Origin: Pyrrhosoma nymphula
Taxonomy: Eukaryota; Arthropoda; Insecta; Odonata; Coenagrionidae
Length of the DNA stretch: 64,000 nucleotides
Assembly (NCBI GenBank): GCA_963573305.1
Contig: OY754332.1
Span: forward strand, 53,233,559-53,297,558
Direction: 5' to 3'
In this document: one piece after another, positions 23,545-35,894 of the stretch
How the letters are laid out: each line of letters opens with the position of its first letter
Position numbering within the stretch: position 1 is the stretch's first letter
Made by a program: the position numbers and the translations under genes
Notes under the pieces: generated by a model
The model's input: only the letters and a program-made list of their open reading frames with translations
Told to the model about the DNA's origin: nothing
The model's database searches: none

Positions 23545-24925
23545 AATATCGTATATCTTCGAGCATAAGCCGATTCGAGAATATGCTTCTTATTTTCGGG
23601 CCGAAAATATCGACTAAAACCCGTTACTCGAGTATAGGTCGAGATGAAATATTTCTAGATTTCCTTGCTTTGTGATTAAATACGCGAACCACTAAGGCGC
23701 ATGGATGAATATTGAAGCTAAGAGCAACAAACGTTGAAAAAAAGAAGTACAAACTTTCAATAAATTTATCATTAATATCTTCCACTGCTACATAATCGGC
23801 CGTGTAGATGGCTTCAGCATTCTTCGATGCGATTTTCAACGTTCGTGATGAAGCAGTTACGTCATCGTCGTCGTCTTGATTGAAGGTATCATCATCTTCC
23901 GCACCATTCGCCGTGGCTATAGCGACCGTATTGTTGACATCGCGACAGTCGGTAGCGCTGGAGGAAAAACCATGGATCGGTGACGAGAGGTGTGATACGC
24001 TTTTGGAGTCAAATGTTAGCCATGAAATGAAGCATTAACTCCGGAGAGTGATTTTGTGTGCGATCAGATATCCCAGCATCTGCCGGAGAGGATAAAGAAA
24101 GCGAAGTTAGATGAGAAGGAGAAGATATTAGTGATTCTTTCGATTTTTGTTTGCATCACGGACTCCGATAATCTGCATTTTTTACTTCAAGGAAAATTCA
24201 CCATGGGCATATACGGTTATGAAAGTGTGAATCTTTGCCGGAAGATAAGGATATTTACGTACACATATGTATAATAATATTCGGGACTCAGACAGAAAGT
24301 TATAAAATGGGATCCATGAAGCTAGTGGCGAGTCTTATCTGATTCAGCTGGCAGTTGAAGTGTGTGATGTATTTGAAAGCAATGAAGCCAAGTGATTCCC
24401 GATTTCGTGACGAGAAGTCGATATGTTTTCCTTTTATCTCATTATTGAGTTTATTTTTCTCAATGTTATCTTTACCGACAGCATGTAAAAGTGCACATCA
24501 CATCATATCGTACATTTACAGGGTCCATTTATCGGCCCCAGGGTCGCCCTTCACTAATCGGGAAAGACTAGTGTTTCGGGTTGCTAATGCAAAATTTGTA
24601 CAATACAATAGGCCTTACAGAATGCATTAATATCGCAAAACGGAAGTACAAACTGTATTTGTCAGTGGTAGGTCAGTAAACAGTCAGTGTCAATCGTATC
24701 TTAGCTTAGAACGTAAAACTAACGTATTTCTCCGCGAATATTCTCCAGGGCTTATCAGTAATAGACATACACACGATATTTATACGTCCGATACGTAGAA
24801 ATATTGAACTCGAAAAAGTCTTCTTATATTAGTGACTCAAGCATAAGTCGAGGGTAGGTTTTTATTGACTGAAAAAGGACGAAATTTCTCCACTCAAGTA
24901 AACTCGAGTATAAACTGTATTTATT
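23545..24925. other. Possible pogo/Tigger-type transposon remnant
   Basis: Motifs of the type ACTCGAGTATA(G/A)GTCGAG occur at about 23626-23645, 24836-24855 (CTCAAGCATAAGTCGAG) and 24890-24915. From memory, strings like these are typical of pogo/Tigger ends in insects. Between them a minus-strand frame of about 140 codons (24050-23624) carries an acidic stretch (AEDDDTFNQDDDDDV) and ADYVAVEDIND, which could be a transposase C-terminus. The two motif groups are in direct rather than inverted orientation, and I cannot identify catalytic residues, so this is tentative. Confidence 0.3.
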
Positions 24926-25970
24926 CATTTGAATTCATAATGCAGTCTCTTAAATTTTGGCTATACGCAGTACGCAGCTCTTAAATAACATATGACGGAC
25001 CGCATATGCATTTGATGCAAACCAGGAGTAGAAAGAAGGGAGTGGCCTCGAAAATTTCTTTGAACCTTCTTCATTGCACTCTATATGATTTTTGAAATCG
25101 AAGGCCAAATACATTCCATTAAATTTAATTTAAATGAGTATAGGTAATAACATTCCACGTGCATATTGAGTATTTATAGCATTAGCAAATGTTTGAGAAC
25201 TATTTAAAGCTTCTTCGCTTACTTGAATAACCGATCTTGCGGATCTCTTGCAATTACATTTTAATGAATAAAGTCATATTTGGCGATTAACCGCCTTGAG
25301 ACATTATTTTAAGCGTCAAAAAGTTATCAACTTAACTTATTTCTGCCCAAGCCATGAATAGTAATATTTTTACTAAATTTTTCACATTAATTTGTTGATT
25401 TAGTGTGAAATATCATGTTTCATAAGTTTCATATTTTTTAAATAGTTATTAATATTAATTACAAAATGTTGCGTTTTCGCAACGCTGGGCGTTTATGTAT
25501 GCAAAAAATTAAAATGACAAAAAGCGTCATAAGATATTTATTTTGACTTTTCACCTACCAAACTACAACCAATTTATCGTTAGAAACGCATAAAAACTAA
25601 TCTTAATTACATATGCTTGGTAAATCAGCATTTAATGAAGAATTCAAAAAACAGTTGTACATATTTGAATGAATGAAATCTTGTTTAACTGATACAGTCA
25701 CTTATGAAACTGGAGAAAGCAGTGGGAATGCAATGGAACATTTCACTTTTGACACAAAAAGTATGATTGTGATCTACATTTTCGACACCTACTTTTTCTC
25801 CCGTCAATTGGCACTACAATGTGACCTACATTATCCAACCTGATGGAATTTGTTAGACTCCCTTTGGAAGGGCGACCCAAGCTAAGATTTCATATTTCAT
25901 TGCCTTCACATCCAACTGTGCTGTCTTCCTCTTTCAGTAGGCCAAGCACGAAGCACGAGCAAAAATCTAT
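24926..25970. other. AT-rich, one TTGCG..CGCAA palindromic motif
   Basis: The only structure noticed is ATGTTGCGTTTTCGCAACGCTGGGC at about 25467-25490. It recurs almost exactly at 30677-30700 and inverted at 30329-30353. It may be one arm of a small inverted-repeat element, but its partner is not clear here. Confidence 0.45.
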
Positions 25971-25974
25971 TTGA

Positions 25975-28500
25975 GTGATATCACTATCATTTACGAGCCG
26001 GTACAATTTCCATGAGTTGACTATACAACATGAGGTTAATGTAAAATTGTCAGAAATGCATCCCTTTCATTTAATTGGATTCACCTCCTACCGTAAGTTA
26101 AGACAAAATCAAAGAGGAGTGGGAATTATGTTCTACCTAAAGGAAAATATACCTGGTCAGGTAATTGATACTGAAATAAAAGAGTGTAAATCTCTTATAT
26201 TGACAACTAACCTTAGCTCTTAAACTATGTTAACAATAAACATTTATAGACCACCACATAGAAACAAAAAGGAGTTTTTAACTAGTCTAGAAGCATTCAT
26301 TGAGAGCAGAAATGAAAAACAAAAATATGATTTGGGGACTTCAATTTAAACTTAAAATCTAAGAGGGATATCACTGTGGCAGCATATAAAAACATTCTTG
26401 CTAACTGTGGTTCCCTGACCTACATAAATAAAATCACCAGATTAGAAATAAAAAAACAATAAAGTGATAAGATTTTGCATTGACCATATTAGTGTTATAG
26501 GTTTTCATAGTATGAACTTTAATGGCTTCATTAAAAAAACAAAACTCTCAGCTCATTTTCCAGTTGGCATCTTCATCCACAATAATGATGACATACCTGA
26601 CACCAACTCTAACCTTCTTCTTCCTATCTTTGTACCCGGAGAATAAGGCCGATGATGAATAACAAACTGCTTGAAACTATTAACGTTAAAAGACCCAGAC
26701 TGCACATATAAGCAACCTCACGAACAACTGAGTCGCATATACTCAATGGCTACCGTCAAAAAAACAAACAATAATAAAGTAAAAACGTATAAGCAACCTT
26801 AAATTAACGATATCATTTATTTGGAAATACAGAGAAGAAATACATTATATAAAAAGTGGAAATCTAATCGATCAAACGATTTACATAGACAGAATTACAA
26901 AATACAAAGAAATAAAGTCACTGCCTTCCTAAGAAAGTCCAAAAATAACTTCTACAACTCAAAATTTGTGAAACATAAAATATAAACAAACATAGAATAA
27001 CCTGGCAACTAATAAACAATCTCAGAGGAGGTCCAAACAAATTATCAAAACAAAGTCCCACTCCACTCAGGGGTCCCTAACAAGCAATAGTTGCCGCTTA
27101 TATTCATGTTTTGTAATTTCCCAGGTTGATCATTTTAAATAGTTAGGTCTGATTATAGACGAGAAATACAATTTCAGATTACATTTGAGTTACTTATGTG
27201 GAAAGCTGCGACGCATTTACTTTCAATTATCACACTTAAAATATGCGTTGCCAACTGAGATGAAAAAGTTCCTTTATCAAGGGTTAGCCGAATCTATTAT
27301 GCGATATGGACTAACGATATGGGGTATCCAAATTTTTTTGCACGAGGTAATTAAAATTATAAATAAAATAGTAGCATCTGGATGTAACCGAGTCCAATGT
27401 ATCAAGCATATATGTTAACTTAGATTTATTACCAATAAGAGATATTTTTTAATACGTCACAATATGTGACAATTTCTTCCGAAACAAGTTTAAAATTCTA
27501 AGAAGTGTTAATCATGATATTGGACTTCGCCTTATTGAAAAATAAGCGGTTCCAAAATATTATAACAACCACGGAAAGAGTTCTTTAATGTACATTGTAC
27601 CAAAGATTATCAATAAATTACTACAACCATTACGAGAAATTGCAAAAATTTCTGCACTTAAGAAAGAAGTAAAAAAATGGTTGTTGAATAAACAGATATG
27701 CAGTTGAGACAATATTTTATGCTAAAATTTAAACAATTAAAGTGTTGTGAATTTGATTTTTTTAAAGTTTACTAATAGCACTAAGATATTGATGATCTGA
27801 AAGTAATGTTCTAATTGTGTTTTTATTTATATTTACCTGTATTTAATACAAGATGTGGATTTAAATCTGTTTTATTTTATAATGCTTATATGTTTTCTGA
27901 TAGAACAATACTAACCAATAGTAAAATAAACTTTTAGTACTTAAACTTAGGTATTTGTTTTGATAGAAATTTTATAACTATGTTTTCGTCTATATATGTG
28001 TTTTTATTACATTTAAGATCTTTAAACTGTTTTCTTTTATAATTTTTATATGTTTTCAGACAGAACAATGCTGTGTATTTGTTTAAAAAAAAGTTATTTA
28101 AACTTTTGTATTTTTGTTTTGATAGAAATTTTATAAATGTATTTTGTGTAAGTTTTCTTTTTATATTTTAAATTTCAAATATGTTTTCATTTACATTTTA
28201 TCAAATGCTGTTTTCTGACAAATTAACTGGTAACTATATACAGTATTCTTAGGTTTTTTAAGTTTTATGCCCTCACTTTTGTGTAAATATTTGATTGAAT
28301 TGATTAGAAAATTGGTAACATCCGGTGGATATAAGGAGACATAAAAAATGGCACCTGCTGACAAGCCATTGGCTTAGCAGGACTTTATTGGTTATTTTTT
28401 AAAGGAAAATATTGTAATTCATATTTGTTGGCATATTTTTAGCTAGAAATGTAAAGATAAATGTAAAAGGTATATATTAGTACATCTGTATTAAAACTGT
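25975..28500 (+). pseudogene. Fossil LINE: endonuclease C-terminus and RT C-terminal region
   Basis: Plus-strand pieces in order. HPFHLIGFTSYRKLRQNQRGVGIMFYLKENI (26060-26155) and NIYRPPHRNKKEFLTSLEAFI (26235-26305) are endonuclease. FCIDHISVIGF and KLSAHFPVGIFIHN (26467-26585) correspond to the CLDHI and SDH..V endonuclease blocks, with SDH decayed to SAH. LGLIIDEKYNFRLHL, KKFLYQGLAESIMRYGLTIWG (27150-27330) and a C-terminal basic tail (about 27600-27705) follow. The RT core with its Asp pair is missing, a large internal deletion. An AT-rich 3' UTR holds GCACCTGCTGACAAGCC..TGGCTTAGCAGGAC (28349-28390), a small hairpin repeated at 31101. Multiple stops: dead copy, probably CR1/Jockey group. 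Confidence 0.7.
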
Positions 28501-28504
28501 CTAT

Positions 28505-29560
28505 GGCATTCGTAAAAAGTGGCTACTACCACTTTTTTCCCCTGACTTCTAATCGGTAGTTACCAATTCCATTATCATGCAGGTCTAGCCACCCATTCTC
28601 TTGTTATAATCTGATATAGTATTTGGCTGGGGAACATTTTCAAATTTTTGCGGTCTTGTTGCATCTTGTAGCAGCGGTCAGAGGAGCCAGTGTGCCCACA
28701 TTTTTCACAGCGGTGACCACGGAATTATCATGCCAACGTGCCATAAATATTTAATTGCTTATGTCGAAGTGGTAATCGATGGCTCCTTTCTTTCCCTCTT
28801 GTAACATATCCTTCGATGATTTTAGTGGGAATTTAGAGATTCTTTTTTCTCTTCGGTTGCAAAAAATCCACGTTTTACAAGTTCAGAAAGGAGAGAATTG
28901 CTGGTAAAATAGTTGTCGAAATAAATTCTGTGATTATTTGGGGTATCCACAGATTTTCGAAGTTCTAATACAACTCGCTATCCACGATTAAAACCACCAA
29001 TTGGTTCTTTAGACTCTCCACCATAGGGAAATAATTTAAATATACACCCAGATGATGACGATAGGCACCAGAGTTGAAACCAAATCGGATTAGTTTCCCA
29101 CGTATAAACAATTTACATGAGTGGCGCCCGAAATAAGGAACCTATGATCATCGATAAAGTGAATGGAAAAATATACCAAATTGAACCAAACCTTTGCAAA
29201 CTTGTTGTTCTTGTTGAGCGATTTCCAGAGAAATATTGGAGACGGGTAGATCGGATTAGAGGTAAAACGTTTTTTATTTCCTCGAACCTATTTCTTGATA
29301 AGGTTTCTCGAATAAATTTTACCTCTTTTTCTGGGTCTTGACTCCAATATAACCTTATTTTTGGTTGAGTATGGTACCCAGTAAAAATCAGTATAACAAA
29401 AAGATTTTTGAGCTCATTCTAGGCTATTTGGAAACTGATTATTTATACCGCAAGCATACTTTACAGAAAATGAAGCTATTGTTTCCATTTCATTACAATC
29501 AAAACACAAAGAACATATGTCCATCGGTTTCAAACCTCCGTACATATTGTTTTTAGCACT
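28505..29560 (-). pseudogene. piggyBac-type transposase fossil
   Basis: Minus-strand translation in broken frames yields the DDE_Tnp_1_7 order. KRFEEIKNVL.L (about 29270-29300) and GKLIRFGFKLWCLSSSSGY (about 29040-29105) come first. PIGGFNRG.RVVLELRKS and IYFDNYFTSNSLLSELVKRGFFATG (about 28850-29010) follow, the D of FDNYFTS being the second catalytic Asp in this family. Then come ARWHDNSVVTAV (about 28710-28745) and KKWWXPLF near 28520. Stops and frameshifts occur throughout. The piggyBac family makes TTAA duplications, but terminal repeats with TTAA were not located. Similarity to known piggyBac-derived proteins is from memory of the family signature, which is distinctive. Confidence 0.7.
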
Positions 29561-30328
29561 TCCTGCGAATTATTCCCAGTACACACTGGTGAAACGTCAT
29601 AGATCGGTGTATCTTTTACAGAATGAGCTCTCGATATAATCACAGGTCTTTGACACGAATCGCATTCACCTAAAACTAACTGAAGGGTGGGAATGGTGAT
29701 GCCAAGTCCCCTTGAGTATAGAAGACTTAGAATATGCTTTTTCCAGATGCGCTATAGACCCGAATGAGTGAATGTGCATAATGAAAGATACTAAGTTGCA
29801 GGAGCTGAATAGTATTAGATGAGACAAGTCGACACTCGCACGATATGATAGAAGACTTTTGATTGAGCCACCAGCAAATTGCAATGCCATTGCATGCCAT
29901 TAAAATAAAAGCAGTAACTGTTACATAAGTATAGTTTCAGTATTTACAGAAAATATATAATCAAATATATTGTAACTAATATATCATGTTATCTGATCTA
30001 CTCACATTGTGGTCTGTGTTGCATTTAAGGATAGAATGTTTAGCTAGAAGAGATTACATTACATTTCACTTGAGGAAAATCTCAAGTGGCGATCAGGATT
30101 CGCTACGCAACAGAGTGGAAAGGAACACAAAACAGTGGATTTTAACCCTGGTAAACATAATTTGTTCCTACAAAACATAAAGGCTACACGCAAAAAATTA
30201 CTGCAATGATCTAACTTATTTGTAAAACTCTCATTGCTATTTAAGTTAACCGATAAATAAAAAGGGACGAAGGCAGTAAATGTTTCCGTGATCAATTGCT
30301 TGAGATAGTCGCTCGCATAGGGCATTAC

Positions 30329-30700
30329 GCCCAACGTAGCGCAAACGCAACATTATTTACATTCATCAAAATAAAAATAACTTGTGGAATAATAAAACAA
30401 TATATTATATTATTAATAAGAACTCACTTCAACGTAACATATGATGTTTTTCATTGCGATATATTATTTAATACTAGGCATAGAAAAATGACCTAAAGTA
30501 TAGGTAAAAAAATCTCTTATGCAATCATGCTATCGAAAATATAAAATAAATTATAATAAGGTCTCAGGAAAATGAGAAAAAAATAATATGTTGTTAAAAA
30601 AGGTTCATTCAATTTAATTACTACTTATTTATAGCTACAAGTAAAATATGTCAGAGAACAAAAAATGTAAAAATAATGTTGCGTTTCCGCAACGTTGGGC
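30329..30700. mobile_element. Small inverted-repeat element (MITE-like)
   Basis: Left arm GCCCAACGTAGCGCAAACGC.. (30329-30361) is the reverse complement, with a few mismatches, of the right arm ending ..GCGTTTCCGCAACGTTGGGC (30666-30700). The arms are about 33-35 bp and enclose roughly 300 bp of AT-rich non-coding DNA. A related single arm is at 25467-25490. No target duplication was identified. It could be derived from the piggyBac-like family nearby, which is speculative. Confidence 0.55.
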
Positions 30701-31079
30701 AGAAATGGGTAAAATCATATATTGGCCAAAACATAAATTTCAAATAGGAAATAAATTTAATTAAGAATATACATGTTATATATATAAGCAGTCATTTTAT
30801 TAATATCTTATAATATAATATATTAGCAGTGACAACTTCTTCAATAGCAAATCAATAAAACTCTGTGTGATTAATACTGACATGCAACTGCGACGAATAA
30901 ACAGGCTGTCGGTACCCTAGTATTTTAACCTCCATGGCTAGACGTCTTTGGCACATGTAGCCCCTGGGTTGTTAAATGAATTTCCTATGGCAATGCATGA
31001 TATTAAATGTATATCTGCTCTTTAGAAATGACTCAAAGTGTGGCTACTTAGTTAAAATTGTCCAAAAGCTACACAGAAA

Positions 31080-31410
31080 AAAAAACAATGTTAAAAAAAA
31101 GCACCTGCTGACAAACCGCTTTGGCTTAGAAGGACCTAAATTGTATTATTATTATTTTCTCTACTTTCTTCATGAATGTCTCACTAGATTCTGGATATCA
31201 TAATATGTAATTTTCTCATCTTATTTTTAAATTTAAACATCTAGATGAACATATAGCTATAACCAAATTATACCAGATGAAACACTTGAGCTACCAATAC
31301 TATTTTGTATACGGTGATGTACTTTGTTTATTTTTTGAGTCATAGATTATATTACAAGTATTAAATTGTATATTATACAATGTAAATTTTGTAAAATATT
31401 TGTAAAATAA
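31080..31410 (+). repeat. LINE 3'-UTR copy (GCACCTGCTGACAA hairpin)
   Basis: AGCACCTGCTGACAAACC..TGGCTTAGAAGGAC at about 31101-31135 repeats the 3'-UTR motif of the fossil LINE at 28349-28390. It is followed by AT-rich sequence and an AATAAA at about 31406. No coding part is recognised directly upstream. Confidence 0.5.
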
Positions 31411-34400
31411 AGTTTCTCCACTAAAAAACATCTAATATGCAACAAAACTCATCGGGAGCCTCTGCTTTTTTCCCAATAAGATACCCTGCAACGAGAGTAA
31501 ATCATAATCCACGTATTCCTACTAAAATAAATCGCAACAATTATGCCACTCAGAAAACTATAATATTGCAGGAAATATCCAAATTCAAATTTTACTCAAC
31601 CACTTTAATTCACCACTCAATTAACATTTAAAAGTGTCAAAGTTTTATTTCAGCGAAAAACAGAGGACGTTGATTATTTCATGTGTTGGATTTGTTTTCC
31701 ACGTAAGGTGGCTACACTCGTGGGACAAAGTCTCAAAAATTGCAGTGATAAAAAACGAGCAACACTTACGCTAATATCATTTCCTGTTCCTGGCGAAGGC
31801 AATTATCCGAACTTCTCATTACCACAGTGAAATGTGTGTATTCTTCATCTTTCTAATTTCACTAAACCCGTCTATTCTCGACGGTAAGATATGGATACTT
31901 CCTGGGTTAACTCTGTGGATTACTTTCGCAGGTATGTTGGTAGTGCAGTGACGAATGTGCAAAAATCACAATGAAAAAATCATTCCTTTGGAAAAAGATA
32001 CGCCGATTATGCGCCGAGCGCACGAACCAATTTAGCAACCGAAGCGTCCTCTTCCTCTGTGAAATTCATCCTTTTCTTTCCTTTTTTGAAACTTTTTGAA
32101 CTTTTACTTTCATTTTGAATAAAGCACATTTGTGCGACTCCTTAGCGAGTGACTAGATAAAGTTTCTTAAAATATACTTTGAAGCTCAGTGGCAACAAGG
32201 AACAAATTAATCTCCCAACATGATTTTCGCGGCGATCGCTGCTGAACCCGCGGTTGGTGCACGAATAACAGTGTGAAATAGTTCCGGGCCATTACACTCT
32301 TATAGACAGTAATGACCCATGGATGAAAAAATTGTTCTTTGGAAGTACAAACATGTCAATGTCAATGCACTAGTGTTCTGAATGACTTGCATTCTTACCA
32401 GCCCAAGAGTACTAATTAGGCTGGATCCAGATATTCCACGGACTTTCCGCGTACTTATCGCACTAAAATACTTCATCGTAAAACAATCCTAGCACATCGA
32501 TTCCATATATATATAATTACTTGATGCGGAAAATTGGTTAAAATTAACCGAGCGATAAAAAATGATATCAACGCAGGTCCATAAATCGCTCTAGTTTTCA
32601 TGAAAATCCGGCTCTGCTCAAATCCAGCAAAGTTTTTTTCAAGCGGCTATCAGAATAATACGTATCATAAAATTCCTCTTTGATCGCTTTACCTATTTTC
32701 TGATATATCACTAGACACTATGAATCCTTCACACCTCTAGTCACGCAGTATAAAATACCTTCAAACATTACAGGACGTCGCTGCGTAGCAGTAAAAGATT
32801 TTCCGCAGACATAGGGAGTTTTCCTCAGAGAATAATGTCCTAATCCACTTAAGACCACAAACGAGTTCGCTATTACGACATTAACGAAATGAAAACAAGT
32901 ACTTAAAGAGCAATGAATTTGCACTATGACTTCAAAGGTAAGTAATATTTACCATCGGTATATTACGTAAATAAAACTCAGAAAGTTGAACAGAGTTTTC
33001 TAAATGATTCTGGGCAACTCCAGGGTTTTCAATTTTGTTAGAATACCCAAATGAAATCTTGTATAAAGTTTCACAAAGAGGAGCCTGAAAGTATAGAATT
33101 CGTCGGGTACTATCGGTATGTTCACGAAATCTTTAGCAAAATAAGGAAAGAGAAAAAATGAAAAAAAAATAGCAAGCACTTCTGAACTCGAGTGGTGAGT
33201 ACTTTAAGCACTCCAAATGAGAGAAAAAGGTTTTCTACGCACTGCTCCAAGTTTCTCATGTGTAGGCAACCATGTAGCGAGTGTTCCACACATGCGCTAA
33301 CTGAGGTGCGCCACATCCTGAACTCACTGCGCCAACACCGAGGAAATAGTAGTTCTTCACCTGAGTAAGTTGCTTCTAAGGTTTGGCATTGTTCCAAACA
33401 TCTTTGAGACCCTTTTATTTCATTTTCTCCTGGAAAACGCCATCGTAAAAACTCTTTGAGCGTATTTCGAAGAAATGATTTATAGTGTAAGGCAGAAAAT
33501 TACTCATCACCTTTCCCTTCCCGAGCTCAATTATTTTGAAGAGTAACCACAATGACGGCGGACAATTGCTTTCTTCACGAGGGGCAGAAAGTTGCCTTCC
33601 TTTGTAAGTTCAACCTCACTTTCCGGTTTGCGGAGCTTCACAAAACGACTCTTTTGCCCGAGAAAAATGCACGATGAGCATTATATTACCAAAAGGTCTA
33701 GGCAACGGTTGTTTTGCTACTCCATTCGATACCGCCCATTCCTTTGCAAATACTCGCAAAACGTAGCTTTGCGTTTCTGTGCCTAATAGAACAAAATGTC
33801 CGAGAGGACACAGCCACAGCAGTGTATATGCAGACGAAGTCATTTCAAACTGAGTTACCTTCATGAATTTTTTTACAGGGATACTTTTTCGTTTATTCTT
33901 CACCGTTTAGTCGATTATGTTATCATGGATGCGAATGCTCGCGGCTTAAGGTATCATTTCTACATCTTCAATAATTTTAAATGCAATCACAGTACCTGGT
34001 TGTTTTAGAGCATGATCATTTATTCTAGATAGAATCCTGGGGAAATACGGTATTCACTATCTCAAAGAATTAGAATCACCCATATTAAAGGCTCATATAT
34101 AACCCTTTTTCATTGTATTTAAATAATAGATAAACTTTGCAGTAATGCATCGCTAACATATAAACCAATCAATATAAAGTTCATTCTACGATTTCATGAT
34201 GATATACATGGGTGTATTTGCACATAAAAAAGATATTGAATTAAAACAAGTTATGTAACAAATGGACGGCAGTAAATTCTCAGATTTATTTGCAACCATA
34301 ATGCATATTCAAGATAATGGAGTGGACCTGATCAAGAAAAAGGGATCACTTTCACCATGAACAATCATTTTCCAAACCTCTAGTGGGGAGCATGTGATAC

Positions 34401-34430
34401 TCTACCGAGTCGGATCGAAACAAGGGGAAG
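31411..34430. other. No recognised feature
   Basis: About 3 kb of AT-rich DNA with only short frames (up to 95 codons) and no motif, RNA gene or inverted repeat noticed. Confidence 0.4.
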
Positions 34431-34930
34431 ACAAAACGAATTGCGATGCGGTGCATCACATTTCGGAGTGCAGGGAAGTAGGTTGCATCAGTGTACGGCC
34501 GCTGCTGCTTCGTTTTCCTCGCTCGCCGGGAGACAATGGGAGGGTCATAAACGGCGTCATAACCTGACTTGGGACTTGGGCGGACACTTAAAGTGGGCCG
34601 TAAAATGGGAGGCGCTGAGTGAAAGGGTGAAACGCTGCCAAGCGATGGAAGGCGGCGTTTCCCGAGCACTCGCTGTGCCGCGCGAGGGGATGCAACGGCG
34701 ACTCCAGGGCACACTCAGTTACCGGGGCAGAGAGATGGCGATCGGTTAGCGCATGAAATGTGGACATATAAATCCCCCTTCGACTACCTACCCGATGCCC
34801 AAACTTCGCAAAGAGGATTCAATCCCGGTTTGGTTTGGCAGGGGAGGGGACGGAAAACTAGAGGTAGTTTGCGTCATGAAGGGTCACAGCAAACATTTTT
34901 TTCCGAGACTGCTGCGAATTTGTTAGGGCG
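34430..34930. promoter_or_regulatory. Short GC/CpG-rich patch
   Basis: Locally elevated GC and CpG (for example GGCGGCGTTTCCCGAGCACTCG near 34650) in AT-rich surroundings. Overlapping frames up to 120 codons on both strands are unrecognised and not conserved-looking. It may be a small CpG island or an old GC-rich repeat. Confidence 0.35.
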
Positions 34931-35019
34931 AATTTCTTCCCACGGATAATCTCGCCAAAATATTTTACAGTACTTCCTTAATATTACTATCGAATAATCA
35001 TAGACTGAGGTTATCGTCA

Positions 35020-35350
35020 TCCATGAAGTATTATTTTTCTTTGTCTAAGCTTTCCAGACTCCATCATGCATGATTGGTTGATGACTTGCCGAAATGGCTG
35101 GCAACTGAGGTCATTTGCACCATAAAGGTTGGGTGAGTAGATTGGTAGAGGAAGGATTATTGGAGAATCAAGGAAGGGTGGAGAGAAACCTGGCGTAGGC
35201 ATATGCCTAAGCCAGGTTTCTCTCCACTTTCTCTCTCGAGTCCGTACAGAATATTAGTAGGCATTAGGATTCCAATGAAAATCTCTGTCACTTTCGACAC
35301 TCAAACTCAGTCCTTCAGGATGGGAAGCGAGTACTCTACCCACACCCACA
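35020..35350 (-). repeat. tRNA-derived SINE copy (rearranged)
   Basis: The minus-strand head (35350 downward) contains GTGGGTAGAGTACTCGCTTCCCATCC (A-box-like) and GACTGAGTTTGAGTG (B-box-like). Body landmarks towards low coordinates are GGAGAGAAACCTGGCG and GGTCATTTGCACC, matching the copies at 42.1 and 58.0-58.5 kb. A 50-bp palindrome interrupts the body at 35178-35227. Confidence 0.55.
35178..35227. repeat. 50-bp near-perfect palindrome
   Basis: GTGGAGAGAAACCTGGC (35178-35194) is followed at the far end by its exact reverse complement (35211-35227). The 16-bp centre TAGGCATATGCCTA is itself a palindrome apart from its outermost pair. It looks like a local inverted duplication of the SINE segment GGAGAGAAACC(C/T)GGCG. 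Such sequences can extrude as cruciforms. Confidence 0.85.
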
Positions 35351-35682
35351 TTCCCAATCCCACACCACCCGTCCTCTGGACAGCAGCAAAATTAGCACTA
35401 GGGGAGGGGGGGATTCTCACGATGAACAATCACACAAGTCGGCGCTCACCTGTTTTGAAAGAGGAAACATTGATGCTCCATTCTATCCACGAGAATTTAC
35501 GGTCCCACGATCTGAAGCATTCAAGAAGGGAAAATGACGGACTGATGATAAAGGAGCGTGCAGCAAGGTATTTTATGTATGAAGTACACGACTTGAATGC
35601 ATGGCTCACATCACATTATTATTAACAAATTCTGAAGATTCAGGCCAAGTGTGGAAACTAAGGATCACCGATAAATTACAAA

Positions 35683-35814
35683 AATGGGAATATTCCACAA
35701 GTAAAATATATATTACGACCTAGGTTTCACTTATTACAGCACCATGACTCGATGACGCTGTAATAAGCGAAACCTAGGTCGTTATAAACATTTTACTAGT
35801 GGAATTTACCCATT
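35683..35814. repeat. Foldback element, about 55-bp arms
   Basis: AATGGGAATATTCCAC..ACGACCTAGGTTTC.CTTATTACAGC and its reverse complement GCTGTAATAAG.GAAACCTAGGTCG..GTGGAATTTACCCATT enclose a loop of about 16 nt (ACCATGACTCGATGAC). Arms have a few mismatches. No protein or target duplication was seen. It is MITE-like, or an inverted repeat able to form a long RNA hairpin if transcribed. Confidence 0.8.
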
Positions 35815-35894
35815 ATTGTGATTTCTCAGTCACATTATTATTATTTTTGTTGTTGTATTCAATAAACATTTTTTTATATTTACCAGTTCCATGC

